A stretch of 64,000 nt of DNA from Cognaticolwellia sediminilitoris (GCA_002104535.1 NBOG01000006.1:64383-128382); one strand, 5' to 3'; positions 39,601 to 49,784 are shown, counted from the stretch's first letter. Notes: generated by a model from the letters alone, not told the origin. Program-made: numbers and translations.

Positions 39601-40371
39601 GAAGAGGATATCGAGAAAAGTGTGCTTGCCGGGATGAATCAACACCTGACTAAACCAATTGAGCCTGCACTTTTATATAGCACTATCACTCAATATTTAG
39701 GTAAGCCTCAAGGTGTAAATGCAAATACTTCGCTTGGAGTAACTTGTTCTGATGATGTTGCACAGAAAGTCATTAAACTTCGTCAAGAAACAAGCTTATC
39801 GGTTGATGAAGCCATTAAAAAAATTCAAGGAAAGGAAGCGCTATTTACAGAGTTGATTTATGACTTTTGGTTGAAGTATCAGAATTTAGCACATGAAATG
39901 GTATTATTTTATAAGTTAGGCCAAACTGATGATCTATATCGAGGGGCGCATTCATTAAAATCGACAGCACAATATATTGGTGCTTATGAGTTAGCTGAAT
40001 CAGCCAGTGCACTTGAAAATGAAATTCATCATCATGGCTTTAATGTCGAATTGAAACTAAATGATGTTACTACACAACTGGCTTTGATAATTGCTCAATT
40101 GAATCGAGTCTATCATCATGCTTTGCCGGTGAAAACGAACCAAATATTTGACGCTAAAAAGGCTCATAATATTATACAAAAGTTAAAGCCTTGTTTAACT
40201 ACTGCCAATATTCAAGCAGAAGATATCGCAAAAGAATTAATGATGATTGGCCATGAAACGCTTTACCATCAACAGATATTAGATATTCAAAAGCAGGTGA
40301 ATAATTTTGATTTTGAAGATGCATTGAATGCATTGTTAACTTTAGAGAAAAAAATAACGGGAACACTTTAA
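33688..40371 (+). CDS. Giant hybrid kinase: pseudokinase-AAA ATPase-TPR-GAF-HisKA-HATPase-REC-REC-Hpt
   Basis: About 2,227 residues from the ATG at 33688 (an upstream TTG has no ribosome-binding site; neither site is strong). A Ser/Thr kinase-like domain (about 10-275) keeps [17 protein letters not shown] and a VVK lysine, but the HRDxKxxN loop reads VNNICPEH: Asn128, Cys130 and His133 replace the catalytic Asp, Lys and Asn, so it is probably a pseudokinase. An AAA domain follows (Walker A GYSGVGKS at 328-335; Walker [10 protein letters not shown]). Next come MalT-like helical repeats (about 690-1270), GAF (about 1300-1465), HisKA with H1504, HATPase, receivers with D1796 and D1937, and an Hpt with H2088. 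It should be a cytosolic multistep phosphorelay sensor. A REC-GGDEF gene follows and is a likely target. Confidence 0.92.
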   Translation: MVKLKGYTLVKEQQEISRTVQLSIVKNDKEQHFVVKRLKKTNNTQPLVIRFKKFLELQNNLSIDQVVATSEVHDESKYCYALFPCSSELKSLAELSLSELSVAQKIQISINICQLYKQLHQQGFIVNNICPEHIFLDEHWQPHLYDLSFATKISALHKKASNLSVERHYLNTLAPEASGRMNRPVEVYSDLYSIGASLFYLFTGRFPFKYADEMELVHAHIAKSPKLANHYNHEVPEVIANILAKLLEKEPYERYHNLQGVEADFTRCETDLKRFSTIPTFALGEKDFSNKLIFSSALYGRKLEHKALLKAYSYVAKNKDSQICVISGYSGVGKSRLIKELHRPIIEKQGYCISGKFEQYKKTTAYFAVIQALSSLVEQLLGESEERLATWRKELKKALQDNGQLLIELVPELALIIGDQPQPISLPPEEARKRFYVTLEHFFQALGQQNKVVSIFIDDMQWADIATIQLLQYLVEHQKSKNLLLILAYRDNEISSAHPLKLLLADIKQTSSFNCHINLLPLDALAIGQFIAASLALKLEKIQPLVDIVIKKTAGNPFFIKAFIKSLNEQGILTKNNQNKWHWDQRLSHKLTATDNVIELMALRLTHVTKAGQNILHHAACIGSTVSLSLLTRVIGIAEKDIERELRPLIADGLLIAYSENEQMDTVEYVKFSHDKIQQAAYVLANPVPKTLIHYKVVQFYLSAEHERSLANDKIFEYIEHLNLAASLYLEQDKQTLLAQYNNIAGQKSLEVNDYNSGLYYFEQAEKYLDAQHWQQTYSLSFDIAFGKAKVLYFTQDYAQANLHFQQHMALISNVVDQANFTKIQVLSLIAQNEMQKAFDLGIATLQTISIALPEISPSFNYLAIEQHYQRDDIANLADLPKMTDERQLLALDILNAIQTPAYLLNPAEYMRIAYASLELCLTQGLSALSAKVFVTHGLLLCGAFSRFEEGLAFANLATKVNQFYPSDSIHVEIEFTRNVSIAHWTSPLSQTLKPLEHNFYLGIENGGIEYAFHSALFQSKHSVFSGVDLKTCQEIFTRHIDTMKSKKQNYQLVIMQIWQQFIHNLTVQNAGIGSLQGSHFDEATLLPVLIETKNVTTLFTYHLARMMQAYLFNNMTLAHEQMLRAESYQHSVVSLYHFGEFHFYAALIRAQYCREQSSQQQEKNYQENLTQINNSLDLIKHWAVSSPKNYQHKVLLIQAELKWLQQDSAAWKSYDLAIELAKKNTLNHHLALANELAGNYWLAAEKESLAKDYYQQAVSHYQSWGAAHKSQQLLHLHQSLLNRSNRDKKSSLRAQQQSGQVLDLASVLKASETLSGEVDLSAFLHRMMVIIIENAGAQSGAFLLLSDGILNVEIALSRDQVVSTNQPLPLTIINFVSRSLKPQVLNQKSIQERFGADPYFEHSQPKSIICIPSIVKGNLQGIVYLEHFDVEGAFSEERVNVLQLLAAQTAISFENAKLYQQVLSYNRNLESQIHERTKELASEKIKAEQASQAKSSFLANMSHEIRTPMNAVIGLSQLALRTNLTETQQDYLEKIQDASKSLLGLINNILDFSKIEAQKLTLERIQFSLDEILQRVVNVCTFKLYEKGLEFVVDVAPGVPKALVGDPLRLQQIIINLANNAEKFTQTGTIQICVEKQSENSNTCQLLFSVHDTGIGMSEEQQKGLFQSFTQADDSVTRKYGGTGLGLAICKQLTELMGGEISVQSKLNVGSTFSFTATFEHAEKGLEVIPSLNKQVLTDLKVLVADDIDIARNVIIEALSYIEIAADGVENGQQALDAVLSAEKNGTPYDIVLMDWKMPQMDGIEAATKIQAQTKDNHPHILMVSAYDKDQAKELAINAGIDKFIEKPVNQSALVDAIVELLSKDSKRMTFDNPNIAISVPDLSGYKVLLVEDNMINQQVAKEFLADTNITVECAENGLIALEKVATQPYDLVLMDIQMPEMDGLTATKEIRQTLQLQELPIIAMTAHAMEEDIEKSVLAGMNQHLTKPIEPALLYSTITQYLGKPQGVNANTSLGVTCSDDVAQKVIKLRQETSLSVDEAIKKIQGKEALFTELIYDFWLKYQNLAHEMVLFYKLGQTDDLYRGAHSLKSTAQYIGAYELAESASALENEIHHHGFNVELKLNDVTTQLALIIAQLNRVYHHALPVKTNQIFDAKKAHNIIQKLKPCLTTANIQAEDIAKELMMIGHETLYHQQILDIQKQVNNFDFEDALNALLTLEKKITGTL

Positions 40372-40463
40372 TTATTAGCTAAGGGCAAGCCATTTAGTTA
40401 GTAATAGTATCGTGTTAAGTAAGCCAATAGCATTGAGATTAGTTCCTATAGAGGTAGTGAGAA

Positions 40464-41441
40464 ATGCAGCTGTTCAACATGGAAGAAGGCCGCAGGGCAA
40501 ATGAACAAAACTACACCATAATGTGTATTGATGATGAGAGCGTTAATTTAAAAGTATTAGCATCAATTTTTAAAGATCATTACAACGTTGTCGCTTGTAA
40601 AAACGCCAAACAAGGCTTTCATCACGCTTTAAAAGTAAAGCCTGACATTATTCTACTGGATGTTTTAATGCCAGAAGAAAGCGGTTTTGAATTAATGGAA
40701 AAATTTAAGCAACACCCTGTTTTAGCTGATATCCCTGTGATTTTTATTACGGGTTTACAAGATGTTGAAGATGAAGAGAAAGGTTTGTTGCTTGGTGCTT
40801 GTGATTATATTCATAAACCCTTTACTTACGGTATTGTTAGAGCTCGAGTGAACACCCATTTAGAAATCATTCGTCAACGTAACTTATTACAAAAGTTTGC
40901 CTTATTCGACAGCCTGACAGAGTTGCCTAACAGACGTAAATGGCAACAAGATAGCGTAGACTCTTGGTTTTCAGCTCAGCAAGAGCATAGCCCAATGGTT
41001 TTCGGTATTATTGATGTTGACCACTTCAAAAAATACAATGATCATTACGGGCATCAATCTGGTGATGTTGTCCTGCGTAAAATAGCCAATACCATTAAAC
41101 GTAAACTCTATGAATTTAACGGCGCTATTTTTCGTTGTGGCGGAGAAGAGTTTTATTTTTACTTTCCGGTTGAAGATGCGTGTGCTGCGTCAATCGTGTT
41201 AGCTACTTGTTTGCAAAGTATTACAGATCTGGCTATCCCGCATCAAGCGGTAGGTGCTAATTGCTTAGTCTCGGTAAGTATCGGAGCAGTACAAATAATT
41301 CCCAACGAGAATATTGCTTTAGAGCAAGTGATGAAGCAAGCCGATGAAAGGCTATATATAGTAAAAAATAGCACAAGAAATGCGGTTAGTTTGTTAGAGC
41401 TGAATCAGGACAATCAGCAAATTCCGTTAGATATTAGCTAA
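40464..41441 (+). CDS. REC-GGDEF response regulator, predicted diguanylate cyclase
   Basis: The 325-residue cytoplasmic protein has an N-terminal receiver (about 19-140; phospho-acceptor D66 in ILLDVLMPEESG; Lys in IHKPF) and a GGDEF domain with IIDVDHFKKYND and GGEEF at 226-230, so it should make c-di-GMP. No RxxD I-site is found five residues before GGEEF, so product inhibition of that kind is not expected. It starts 92 bases after the giant hybrid kinase, in the same direction, and a GAGG site precedes the ATG. The kinase's Hpt domain could phosphorylate this receiver (inference). Confidence 0.93.
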   Translation: MQLFNMEEGRRANEQNYTIMCIDDESVNLKVLASIFKDHYNVVACKNAKQGFHHALKVKPDIILLDVLMPEESGFELMEKFKQHPVLADIPVIFITGLQDVEDEEKGLLLGACDYIHKPFTYGIVRARVNTHLEIIRQRNLLQKFALFDSLTELPNRRKWQQDSVDSWFSAQQEHSPMVFGIIDVDHFKKYNDHYGHQSGDVVLRKIANTIKRKLYEFNGAIFRCGGEEFYFYFPVEDACAASIVLATCLQSITDLAIPHQAVGANCLVSVSIGAVQIIPNENIALEQVMKQADERLYIVKNSTRNAVSLLELNQDNQQIPLDIS

Positions 41442-41554
41442 ACTGGGCTTTATTGACGCAAGCGCTAGGACAAAGTTATGGGAAAAACAACTAGCATTCG
41501 GTATAGTGCGCGCCATTAAAACTGAATAAATTATATCGCTACAGAGGATAAATT

Positions 41555-42178
41555 GTGACAACTAAAGGCAACCTTTTCATACTTTCTGCCCCCAGTGGCG
41601 CGGGCAAGTCTAGCTTGATTTCTGCTTTGCTTAAGCAAGAGACAACAAGACCTATGCAAGTATCTGTTTCTCACACGACTCGTGACCCTCGCCCCGGCGA
41701 AGTTAATGGCCAGCATTACCACTTTGTGAGTAAAGAGCAGTTTAAACAAGCCATTGCAGACAAACATTTTTATGAACACGCAGAAGTATTCGGAAATTTT
41801 TATGGCACTAGTGAAGTTGCGATTGATCAGCAACTTGCCCAAGGTATTGATGTTTTCCTTGATATTGACTGGCAAGGTGCGCAACAAGTAAGAATGAAAA
41901 AACCAGAAGTGACGACGATCTTTATTAGCCCGCCGTCAAAACAAGAATTAGAGAATCGTTTACGCGGACGTGGTCAAGACAGTGAAGCAGTTATTCAAGA
42001 CAGAATGGCTCAAGCTCAGGCTGAATGTTCGCACTATCAGGAGTTTGATTACATCATTATCAATGATGATTTTGAACAAGCGTTAGCTGATTTGACTACG
42101 GTCGTGAATAACCAAAGGTTAAAACGCAGTCAGCAAGTCTGTGAGCATCAAGATTTATTTGCAGAATTATTAGCCTAG
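41555..42178 (+). CDS. gmk: Guanylate kinase
   Basis: Gmk phosphorylates GMP to GDP with ATP. The 207-residue protein has the P-loop [11 protein letters not shown] near 10-20, the GMP-binding region [16 protein letters not shown] and the YGTS segment, and [10 protein letters not shown]. The start is a GTG preceded by an AGAGGA site; the family length of about 205-207 fits. It heads the conserved gmk-rpoZ-spoT cluster, linking guanine nucleotide supply to ppGpp metabolism. The giant kinase and DGC genes upstream are unlikely to be part of its operon, as a gap of 113 bases intervenes. Confidence 0.97.
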   Translation: MTTKGNLFILSAPSGAGKSSLISALLKQETTRPMQVSVSHTTRDPRPGEVNGQHYHFVSKEQFKQAIADKHFYEHAEVFGNFYGTSEVAIDQQLAQGIDVFLDIDWQGAQQVRMKKPEVTTIFISPPSKQELENRLRGRGQDSEAVIQDRMAQAQAECSHYQEFDYIIINDDFEQALADLTTVVNNQRLKRSQQVCEHQDLFAELLA

Positions 42179-42253
42179 AGCGCTTGCTTACTTGTACGTG
42201 GATCAAGTAAACTACGCCACTATTTTATAAATTTTAATTGTTGGAGTGACCAA

Positions 42254-42529
42254 ATGGCTCGCGTAACTGTTGAAGATGCCGTAGAAAAAGTCGGTAATCG
42301 TTTTGACTTGGTGCTAATCGCATCTCGTCGTGCTCGTCAAATTGCTACGGGCGGTAAAGAACCATTGGTTGAAGCTGAAAATGACAAACCAACAGTAATC
42401 GCTTTGCGTGAAATCGAAGCGGGTCTGATTACTACTGCAGTAATGGATACTTCTGATCGTCATGAACAAGTTCAACAAGATACTGCTGAATTAGCAGCTG
42501 TTGCAGCAATTGTTGGTGGAAACCAATAG
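42254..42529 (+). CDS. rpoZ: RNA polymerase omega subunit
   Basis: The 91-residue protein has the hallmark N-terminus [19 protein letters not shown] and the omega motif SRRARQ, with [10 protein letters not shown] later. Omega binds the beta-prime C-terminal tail, helps assemble RNA polymerase and contributes to the ppGpp site 1. It lies between gmk and spoT, as in E. coli. A strong terminator follows before spoT, so spoT probably also has its own promoter. Confidence 0.97.
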   Translation: MARVTVEDAVEKVGNRFDLVLIASRRARQIATGGKEPLVEAENDKPTVIALREIEAGLITTAVMDTSDRHEQVQQDTAELAAVAAIVGGNQ

Positions 42530-42557
42530 TTATTGATTAAACATCAGCAGCAACATT

Positions 42558-42597
42558 AAAACGCGTAAATTGCATCACTGTGGTTTACGCGTTTTTT
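42558..42597 (+). terminator. Rho-independent terminator after rpoZ
   Basis: The 12-base-pair stem AAAACGCGTAAA / TTTACGCGTTTT has a 14-base loop and a T-run, and starts 29 bases after the rpoZ stop. Confidence 0.9.
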
Positions 42598-42745
42598 ATT
42601 ATCTGGCCTTTTTTGTACATTTTTTAACGGATTAATAACAAAATGTCACGCAAGTGCGCTTAAACATTGGCATTGCAGCAAAATAATCGTATTCTAATCT
42701 TATCGCTGAAGCCATAAGCACGAATAATCATTAAGGAAATACTGG

Positions 42746-44854
42746 GTGTACCTTTTTGAACCATTAAAAGAACTCGTATCGAGTTACCTATCAAAAGTAC
42801 AAGTTGACTTGCTAAAGCAGGCTTACATTGTTGCGCGTGAAGCGCACGATGGACAAATGCGCTCGAGTGGCGAACCCTATATCACACATCCGGTTGCTGT
42901 TGCACTTAATCTGGCAAAAATGCATTTAGACCACGAAACATTGATGGCTGCTTTGCTACATGACGTTATTGAAGATACTGCGACCACCAAAGATCAGTTA
43001 GCTGAGCTTTTTGGCCACACAGTCGCTGAGTTGGTTGAAGGTGTTAGTAAGCTCGACAAGTTAAAGTTTGATAACAAAGAAGAAATGCAAGCGGAAAACT
43101 TCCGTAAAATGGTCTTGGCAATGGTGCAAGACATTCGCGTTATTTTGATCAAGCTTGCAGACAGAACTCATAATATGCGCACTTTAGGGTCATTACGACC
43201 TGATAAGCGTCGCCGCATTGCTCGTGAAACTTTAGATATTTACGCGCCAATCGCCAACCGTCTTGGTATTCATGATGTTAAAAATGAACTTGAAGTATTA
43301 GGTTTTGAAGCACTTTACCCAATGCGCTCGCGGGCGTTAAAGTCAGCTGTAAAACAAGCGCGTGGTAACCGCAAAGAAATAATCAACAATATTCAAGAAG
43401 AAGTGACGAACCGTTTAGCTGAAAGTGGTATTAAAGCTGAGGTTATCGGTCGAGAAAAACACCTTTATTCTATCTATCGTAAAATGCAAAACAAAGAGCT
43501 AATGTTCAATGAAGTCATGGACATTTATGCTTTTAGAATTATTGTTGGTGATAAAATTGATGATTGTTATCGTGCTTTGGGCGCGGCTCATAATTTATAT
43601 AAACCGATAGAGTCACGTTTTAAAGACTATATTGCGATACCAAAAACTAACGGTTATCAATCACTGCACACTTCTTTGATTGGACCACATGGTATTCCCG
43701 TTGAAATCCAAATTCGAACTCGTGATATGGATCAAATGGCAGATAAAGGTGTTGCTGCGCACTGGCTTTATAAACAAGATGGCGATGACACTGGCACTAC
43801 AGCACAAATGAAAGCGCGTCGCTGGATGCAAAGTTTATTAGAGTTACAGCAAAGCGCCGGTAGCTCTTTCGAATTTATCGAAAATGTAAAATCAGATCTG
43901 TTTCCAGAAGAAATTTACGTGTTTACCCCCGATGGACGAATTATCGAATTACCCATGGGCGCAACCGCGGTTGATTTTGCATATGCCGTTCATACCGATG
44001 TCGGTAACTCTTGTGTTGGTGTAAAAGTTGACCGTAAGCCGTTCCCCTTAAGTCAACCGCTTGACTCTGGCCAAACAATTGAAGTGGTCACTTCTTCAGC
44101 AGCACGACCTAATGCGACTTGGCTTAACTTTGTTGTTACTTCAAAAGCCCGCTTACAAATTCGTACTTATTTACGTTCTCAAGAGAAAACAGAATCTCTT
44201 GCCCTCGGTCGTCGCTTATTGAGTCATGCGCTGGGTTCGACGAAATTAGAAGATATTGCCGAAGCAAAATTGACCGAAGTAGTTAAAGACACTGGTAATA
44301 AAACCATTGAAGAATTATTGATTAATATTGGTTTAGGTAACGCACTCAGTATTGGTATTGCTAAACGCTTAAAAGACGAATTTACCGAAGAGTCTGAGCT
44401 AAAACTGACCGCTACCAAAAGTAAAATGCCAATTAAAGGCACCGAAGGCATGATGGTAAGTTATGGTAAGTGTTGTCGACCTATTCCAGGTGACTCTATC
44501 TTAGCTTACTTGAGCCCAGGTAAAGGTTTGATGGTGCATCAGCATGGCTGTAGAAATAACAAAGGTCATGAACAAGGTAGCTTATTCCCTGTCCGTTGGG
44601 ATACCGATATCGATAGAGATTTTATTGCCAAACTACGCATTGAAATTCTCAATCATCAAGGCGCATTAGCGGCGTTAACCAGTGTAGTTGCGCGTTGTGG
44701 TTCTAACGTACATTCACTGAACTCAGGTGAAAAAGATTCTGGTCTGTATCTTATTGATATGGAAATTACGTGTCGAAATAGGGTACACCTAGCCGACATT
44801 ATTCGAAAAATTAAAGTCATGGGCGATGTTCAACGCGTTGTTCGTAACAAATAG
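42746..44854 (+). CDS. spoT: Bifunctional (p)ppGpp synthetase/hydrolase
   Basis: SpoT hydrolyses and can synthesise the alarmone (p)ppGpp. The 702-residue protein has an N-terminal HD hydrolase domain with H72-D73 in LLHDVIEDT, intact unlike in RelA. A synthetase domain of about 240-360 follows, with EIQIRTRDMDQMADKG, then TGS (IYVFTPDGRIIELP) and a C-terminal ACT domain. The GTG start has TAAGGAA eight bases upstream and gives a family-typical length. It is followed by ridA after 17 bases. Confidence 0.97.
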   Translation: MYLFEPLKELVSSYLSKVQVDLLKQAYIVAREAHDGQMRSSGEPYITHPVAVALNLAKMHLDHETLMAALLHDVIEDTATTKDQLAELFGHTVAELVEGVSKLDKLKFDNKEEMQAENFRKMVLAMVQDIRVILIKLADRTHNMRTLGSLRPDKRRRIARETLDIYAPIANRLGIHDVKNELEVLGFEALYPMRSRALKSAVKQARGNRKEIINNIQEEVTNRLAESGIKAEVIGREKHLYSIYRKMQNKELMFNEVMDIYAFRIIVGDKIDDCYRALGAAHNLYKPIESRFKDYIAIPKTNGYQSLHTSLIGPHGIPVEIQIRTRDMDQMADKGVAAHWLYKQDGDDTGTTAQMKARRWMQSLLELQQSAGSSFEFIENVKSDLFPEEIYVFTPDGRIIELPMGATAVDFAYAVHTDVGNSCVGVKVDRKPFPLSQPLDSGQTIEVVTSSAARPNATWLNFVVTSKARLQIRTYLRSQEKTESLALGRRLLSHALGSTKLEDIAEAKLTEVVKDTGNKTIEELLINIGLGNALSIGIAKRLKDEFTEESELKLTATKSKMPIKGTEGMMVSYGKCCRPIPGDSILAYLSPGKGLMVHQHGCRNNKGHEQGSLFPVRWDTDIDRDFIAKLRIEILNHQGALAALTSVVARCGSNVHSLNSGEKDSGLYLIDMEITCRNRVHLADIIRKIKVMGDVQRVVRNK

Positions 44855-44871
44855 CATAATTTAGGAAAAAT

Positions 44872-45261
44872 ATGAAAACGATTATTAGTACAGACAACGC
44901 GCCTAGTGCGATTGGTACCTATAGCCAAGCGGTAAAAGTAAATAATACTGTCTACCTTTCAGGGCAAATACCCTTAGTACCAGAGACCATGGAAATTATT
45001 TCTGAAGACTTTACTGAACAGACGCAACAAGTATTTAAAAACCTCGTTGCTGTATGTGAAGCAGCCGGCGGTAATATTAATGACATGGTAAAAGTGAATA
45101 TCTTTTTACAAGATCTTGCTAATTTCGCTACAGTTAATGAAATCATGAGTCAATACTTTCAACAGCCTTACCCAGCTAGAGCTGCGGTACAAGTAGCGCG
45201 TTTACCAAAAGATGTTGCTATTGAAATTGATGGCATTATGGAATTACCCAACTACAGCTAG
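44872..45261 (+). CDS. ridA: RidA family reactive intermediate deaminase
   Basis: RidA hydrolyses reactive enamine/imine intermediates made by PLP enzymes such as threonine ammonia-lyase (IlvA), which is encoded elsewhere in this window. The 129-residue protein has the family motifs [22 protein letters not shown] and [20 protein letters not shown], including the substrate-binding Arg. The ATG has an AGGAAAAAT site. It lies 17 bases after spoT, in the same direction, and is likely co-transcribed. Confidence 0.96.
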   Translation: MKTIISTDNAPSAIGTYSQAVKVNNTVYLSGQIPLVPETMEIISEDFTEQTQQVFKNLVAVCEAAGGNINDMVKVNIFLQDLANFATVNEIMSQYFQQPYPARAAVQVARLPKDVAIEIDGIMELPNYS

Positions 45262-45344
45262 TTTTGGCAGTAGCGCAACAAATTTTACCAGCAAGCTATA
45301 ATGAGCATAGCTTGCCTATATTCAACTAACGTTAGAACCAATAT

Positions 45345-46055
45345 ATGACCCCGGATAGACTACAACGAATAAATAGCATGTTAGATCAACGCCAACCTGA
45401 TTTAACCGTATGTATGGAAGGTGTGCACAAAAGCCATAACTTAGCCGCCGTCGTTCGCACAGCAGATGCTATTGGTGTCAGTGATGTACATGCGGTATGG
45501 AAAAATGAAACCATGCGCGTTTCTGGTGGTAGTGCTGCCGGAAGTCAAAACTGGATAGATGTTCATAATTACTCGAAAACTGAAGACGCAATAAACGCCT
45601 TAAAAAATCAAGGTATGCAGGTGCTAGTGACTAACTTATCAGCAACGGCAGTCGATTTTCGCGAAATTGATTACACCAAGCCAACAGCTATTATTTTGGG
45701 GCAAGAAAAATTTGGCGCTTCAGAAAAAGCGCTAGAAATGGCCGACCAAGATATCATTATTCCTATGGTGGGTATGGTGCAATCATTAAATGTTTCTGTC
45801 GCATGTTCTGTAGTGCTTTATGAAGCACAACGTCAGCGACAAGCTGCTGGCTTATATCAACAGCCAAGAATAAGTCATCAACGCCGTCAACGGATTTTAT
45901 TTGAAGGTGGTCATCCAATATTTGCTCAAGCATGTCAGCGTAAAGGCTTACCATATCCTGCAATTGACGATGAAGGACAAATTGTCGCATCAGAGCAATG
46001 GTGGCAACAAATGCAAATGACTCAAGATGCGTGGCAAAAAATAGACGACGAGTAG
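45345..46055 (+). CDS. trmH: tRNA (guanosine-18-2'-O)-methyltransferase
   Basis: TrmH methylates the ribose 2'-O of G18 in tRNAs using S-adenosylmethionine. The 236-residue protein belongs to the SPOUT (trefoil-knot) class: motif 1 NLAAVVRTADAIG, motif 2 IILGQEKFGAS and motif 3 MVQSLNVSVACSVVLYE, with the catalytic Arg in motif 1. A C-terminal tail is rich in Gln/Arg. It sits between ridA and recG, consistent with the spoT-trmH-recG order of E. coli. Confidence 0.96.
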   Translation: MTPDRLQRINSMLDQRQPDLTVCMEGVHKSHNLAAVVRTADAIGVSDVHAVWKNETMRVSGGSAAGSQNWIDVHNYSKTEDAINALKNQGMQVLVTNLSATAVDFREIDYTKPTAIILGQEKFGASEKALEMADQDIIIPMVGMVQSLNVSVACSVVLYEAQRQRQAAGLYQQPRISHQRRQRILFEGGHPIFAQACQRKGLPYPAIDDEGQIVASEQWWQQMQMTQDAWQKIDDE

Positions 46056-46092
46056 TCATACGATATTTCAACCTACAGTAAGGAATTCTGCA

Positions 46093-48192
46093 GTGTCTCG
46101 CCAAATGGAAGCGTTAACTAATTTAGCTCAAATTCCGGTGACCAGCTTAAAAGGTGTTGGTCCAGGGATGGCGACTAAGTTGGAAAAAATCGGCTTGGTG
46201 TCATTGCAAGATTTATTGTTTCATCTCCCGCTCCGCTATGAAGACCGAACGCGCGTTACCGCCATTCGCGATTTAGTACCTGGTATCTACACCAATATTA
46301 TTGGTGAAATCACTCAAAATGAGATAATTCAAGGCAAACGGAGAATGATGCTGGTGACTGTCAATGACGGTAGCGGCAGTATCAACCTACGTTTCTTTCA
46401 CTTTTCTGCTAGCCAAAAAAACAACCTTGCCGTTGGGCTTAATATTCGCTGTTATGGTGAAATTAATCGTGGCATGCGCAGTTTTGAAATCGTACATCCA
46501 GAATATAAAGCCCTTGATCAAGATAAACCGTTAACCCCTATGGAAGAAACCTTAACACCGGTTTATTCCACCACTGACGGCCTACGACAAATATCATTAC
46601 GCAACCTTACCGAACAAGCGTTAATCCGTTTGCAACGCGGTAAGGTAGAAGAATTATTACCTGCAGAAATTAGTCAGCAAGAATATACCTTAGAAGATGC
46701 CTTAGCACTGATCCACCGCCCACCGCCTGATACCTCAGTGACTTTGATGGAGGCAGGACAGCACCCAGCGCAGCTTAGACTGATCAAAGAAGAGTTATTA
46801 GCACATAACCTAAGTATGCTGAAGCTAAGGGCGTCGAGTGATCATCACCCCGCGGTTGCCTTAGCTATCGATGAGCAATTAGAGAAAAAGTTTTTATCAT
46901 CATTACCTTTTTCACCCACAGGCGCACAAGCAAAAGTTACCGCTGAAATCCGCCGAGATTTACTAAAAGCTATGCCGATGATGCGCTTGGTTCAAGGTGA
47001 TGTTGGCTCAGGAAAAACCTTAGTGGCGGCATTAGCGGCGTTAACGGCTATAGGTCAGGGCTTTCAGGTGGCCTTAATGGCACCCACGGAAATATTGGCT
47101 GAGCAACATGCCATCAACTTTCAGAAATGGTTTCAACCCCTTGGAATTTCGGTGGGTTGGTTAGCAGGAAAAACCAAAGCAAAAGCGAGAAGGTTGGCAT
47201 TAGAGCAGATCGAAAATGGCGATATGCAAATGGTCATTGGCACCCATGCCTTGTTTCAAGAGCAAGTTATCTTCAATAAGCTGGCGTTAATTATTATTGA
47301 TGAACAACACCGATTTGGCGTCCATCAGCGTTTATCTTTGCGTGAAAAGGGCGCATGGCAGGGTAACTATCCACATCAACTGATCATGACCGCAACACCG
47401 ATACCGCGTACCTTAGCAATGACAGCTTATGCAGATTTAGATACCTCAGTGATTGACGAGTTACCGCCGGGTCGAACACCCATTACCACTATTGCTTTGC
47501 CAGATAGCCGCCGAGAAGATGTTATTGAACGCATTCGACAAGGTTGCACCAATGATAACCGTCAAGCGTATTGGGTATGTACGTTGATTGAGGAATCTGA
47601 AGTACTAGAGTGTCAAGCGGCAGAAGATACCGCGGTATATTTGCAAGCACAACTAAGTGCGCTAAAAGTTGGTTTAGTGCACGGTCGGATGAAAGCCGAT
47701 GAAAAGCAAACAGTGATGGAGCAATTTAAGCTGGGTGAACTAGATTTATTAGTGGCCACAACGGTAATTGAGGTCGGTGTTGATGTCCCTAATGCGAGTT
47801 TGATGGTCATTGAAAATCCAGAACGTTTAGGTTTAGCACAATTGCATCAATTACGTGGTCGCGTTGGCCGTGGTTCAGTCGCTTCACATTGTGTCTTAAT
47901 GTATAAAGCGCCATTGTCTAAAACGGCGACTAAGCGATTAAATGTACTGCGAGAAAGTAATGATGGTTTCGTTATCGCGCAAAAAGATCTCGAAATACGC
48001 GGGCCTGGTGAGTTGTTAGGAACTAAGCAAACCGGTTTAGCCGATTTAAAAATTGCCGACTTGCAACGAGACGCGCATTTAATACCGCAAGTACAGCAAC
48101 AAGCACGTTTAATTTGGCAAAAATATCCTGAACTTGCCAATGCGTTGATCAACCGATGGTTAGCTAATCGTGAAAAATATTCAAATGCTTAA
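46093..48192 (+). CDS. recG: ATP-dependent DNA helicase RecG
   Basis: RecG remodels stalled replication forks and Holliday junctions. The 699-residue protein has an N-terminal wedge/OB domain (about 15-200) and helicase motifs: Walker A GDVGSGKT, DEQH box IIDEQHRFG, TATPIPRTLAMT, and motif VI with LRGRVGRGS. The start is a GTG with AAGGA eight bases upstream. It follows trmH by 37 bases. The next gene, ubiE, begins 145 bases downstream without an evident terminator. Confidence 0.97.
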   Translation: MSRQMEALTNLAQIPVTSLKGVGPGMATKLEKIGLVSLQDLLFHLPLRYEDRTRVTAIRDLVPGIYTNIIGEITQNEIIQGKRRMMLVTVNDGSGSINLRFFHFSASQKNNLAVGLNIRCYGEINRGMRSFEIVHPEYKALDQDKPLTPMEETLTPVYSTTDGLRQISLRNLTEQALIRLQRGKVEELLPAEISQQEYTLEDALALIHRPPPDTSVTLMEAGQHPAQLRLIKEELLAHNLSMLKLRASSDHHPAVALAIDEQLEKKFLSSLPFSPTGAQAKVTAEIRRDLLKAMPMMRLVQGDVGSGKTLVAALAALTAIGQGFQVALMAPTEILAEQHAINFQKWFQPLGISVGWLAGKTKAKARRLALEQIENGDMQMVIGTHALFQEQVIFNKLALIIIDEQHRFGVHQRLSLREKGAWQGNYPHQLIMTATPIPRTLAMTAYADLDTSVIDELPPGRTPITTIALPDSRREDVIERIRQGCTNDNRQAYWVCTLIEESEVLECQAAEDTAVYLQAQLSALKVGLVHGRMKADEKQTVMEQFKLGELDLLVATTVIEVGVDVPNASLMVIENPERLGLAQLHQLRGRVGRGSVASHCVLMYKAPLSKTATKRLNVLRESNDGFVIAQKDLEIRGPGELLGTKQTGLADLKIADLQRDAHLIPQVQQQARLIWQKYPELANALINRWLANREKYSNA

Positions 48193-48337
48193 TAGACGAT
48201 AACTTTAGGTAATACCAGTGCAAGGCTAGCGCTTGTCAGACTTAAGCTTAGGTTTATACCAATCAGCTTGATTTGAAGTGTTAATAAATCTAAAAAAATG
48301 CGGTAAACTAGCTGCAATTACAGTTAATAGCGAAACC

Positions 48338-49129
48338 ATGATGTCTGCACACGATCAAAATCATCAGATTAACAACGATAAAAACAATGAGAACACTACC
48401 CATTTTGGCTTTCAAACCGTTGAGAAAAAAGAAAAAGAGTCAAAAGTTGCTAGCGTGTTCCATTCTGTTGCCCAACAATACGATGTGATGAATGATTTGA
48501 TGTCATTTGGTATTCATCGTTTATGGAAACGGTTTACTATTGATGCCAGTGGTGTACGTCCAGGCAATAAGGTTTTAGATTTAGCTGGTGGTACCGGGGA
48601 TTTAACCGCAAAGTTTTCCCAACTTGTCGGCCGTGAAGGTAAAGTCATTTTAGCTGATATCAATAGCTCAATGCTCAATGTCGGTCGTGATAAGTTACGT
48701 GATCGTGGCTTAGTACAAAATATTGAATACGTCCAAGCGAACGCACAATATTTACCGTTTGAAGATAACACTTTTGATGTCATTACGATTGCTTTTGGTT
48801 TACGCAATGTTACCGATAAAGATATGGCATTACGTTCAATGTATCGTGTATTAAAGCCTGGCGGACGCTTGTTAGTACTAGAGTTTTCTAAGCCTGAGCA
48901 TGAACTTGTAAACAAAGCTTACGATTTTTATTCGTTCAATATTTTGCCTAAAATGGGCGAGTTAGTGGCGAAAGATGGCGACAGTTATCAGTATTTGGCG
49001 GAGTCAATTCGCATGCACCCAGATCAAGAAACACTGAAAGCTATGATGGACAGTGCAGGGTTTGAGCAAACAAGTTTTAAAAACCTCACCGGTGGCGTTG
49101 TTGCATTACACAAAGGCTATAAGTTTTAA
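48338..49129 (+). CDS. ubiE: Ubiquinone/menaquinone biosynthesis C-methyltransferase
   Basis: UbiE methylates the quinone ring using S-adenosylmethionine in the ubiquinone (and, where present, menaquinone) pathway. The ATG at 48338 gives 263 residues, close to the usual length of about 250; an upstream in-frame GTG at 48278 would add a 20-residue tail with no homology. Conserved parts are [28 protein letters not shown], the SAM motif [30 protein letters not shown] and [13 protein letters not shown]. The start is weakly supported by a ribosome-binding site. ubiJ starts five bases after its stop. Confidence 0.96.
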   Translation: MMSAHDQNHQINNDKNNENTTHFGFQTVEKKEKESKVASVFHSVAQQYDVMNDLMSFGIHRLWKRFTIDASGVRPGNKVLDLAGGTGDLTAKFSQLVGREGKVILADINSSMLNVGRDKLRDRGLVQNIEYVQANAQYLPFEDNTFDVITIAFGLRNVTDKDMALRSMYRVLKPGGRLLVLEFSKPEHELVNKAYDFYSFNILPKMGELVAKDGDSYQYLAESIRMHPDQETLKAMMDSAGFEQTSFKNLTGGVVALHKGYKF

Positions 49130-49133
49130 TCTT

Positions 49134-49775
49134 ATGACCTCGACTCTCAGTCAACAACTGATGTTTGCACAAGCGTTAAGTGCGATGCTTGAAACGCTTA
49201 TTAATCAGTTTTTACGTTATAACCTTTATGGTACGAAGGCGTTAAAACCTTTGTCAGAAAAAACCTTAACCGTAAAACTGGCTGAATTACCTTTTCCATT
49301 AAGTTTTACTATCAGTCATGAGAAAGTGCATGTCACGGCTAGTGATACGCATAATGATTGCTGCCTAATTACCAGTATTAGTACCTTAATTGAGTTTAAA
49401 AAAGATCAGCAACTGACTGATTTAATCAAAAATGACAAACTTGATATTCAGGGTGATTTAAAAGTGGCTCAACGCTTTGCTGAAATTGCCCAGTCACTTG
49501 ATATTGATTGGCAAAGCGAATTAGCTAAGCGCATTGGCGATATTCCAACCTATAAGCTTGGCCAATTGGGTCGCCAACTGTTGAATAAATTTAACTTTGC
49601 TAGACAGCAGATTCAAGCAGACGCAAGCGAGTGGTTAGTGCACGAAAAACGATTAACAGTAACAACTGCAGAGCTATCATATTTCAGTCAAGATGTTGCA
49701 GATGTAAAACAACAAGTCGGTGCGTTAAGTCAACGCATTGATGATTTAATTCAGCAACCTAGCAAAATATCCTAA
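49134..49775 (+). CDS. ubiJ: Ubiquinone biosynthesis accessory factor UbiJ (SCP2 domain)
   Basis: UbiJ (formerly YigP) carries an SCP2 lipid-binding domain that binds ubiquinone intermediates and is part of the Ubi complex with UbiK. The 213-residue protein begins at ATG 49134, with the SCP2 part of about 15-120 (LPFPLSFTISHEKVHV, KNDKLDIQGDLKVAQRFAE). A C-terminal helical part follows. It is flanked by ubiE and ubiB, in the same order as in E. coli. A longer reading frame starting inside ubiE is an artefact. Confidence 0.95.
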   Translation: MTSTLSQQLMFAQALSAMLETLINQFLRYNLYGTKALKPLSEKTLTVKLAELPFPLSFTISHEKVHVTASDTHNDCCLITSISTLIEFKKDQQLTDLIKNDKLDIQGDLKVAQRFAEIAQSLDIDWQSELAKRIGDIPTYKLGQLGRQLLNKFNFARQQIQADASEWLVHEKRLTVTTAELSYFSQDVADVKQQVGALSQRIDDLIQQPSKIS

Positions 49776-49784
49776 GGCCATGCG

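Noticed and set aside
41531-41887. Minus-strand 118-codon reading frame over gmk
   Set aside because: It is fully antisense to the conserved gmk gene and has no recognisable protein features.
49053-49133. ubiJ starting inside ubiE
   Set aside because: The in-frame extension is a shadow of ubiE coding sequence; the ATG at 49134 fits the UbiJ family.
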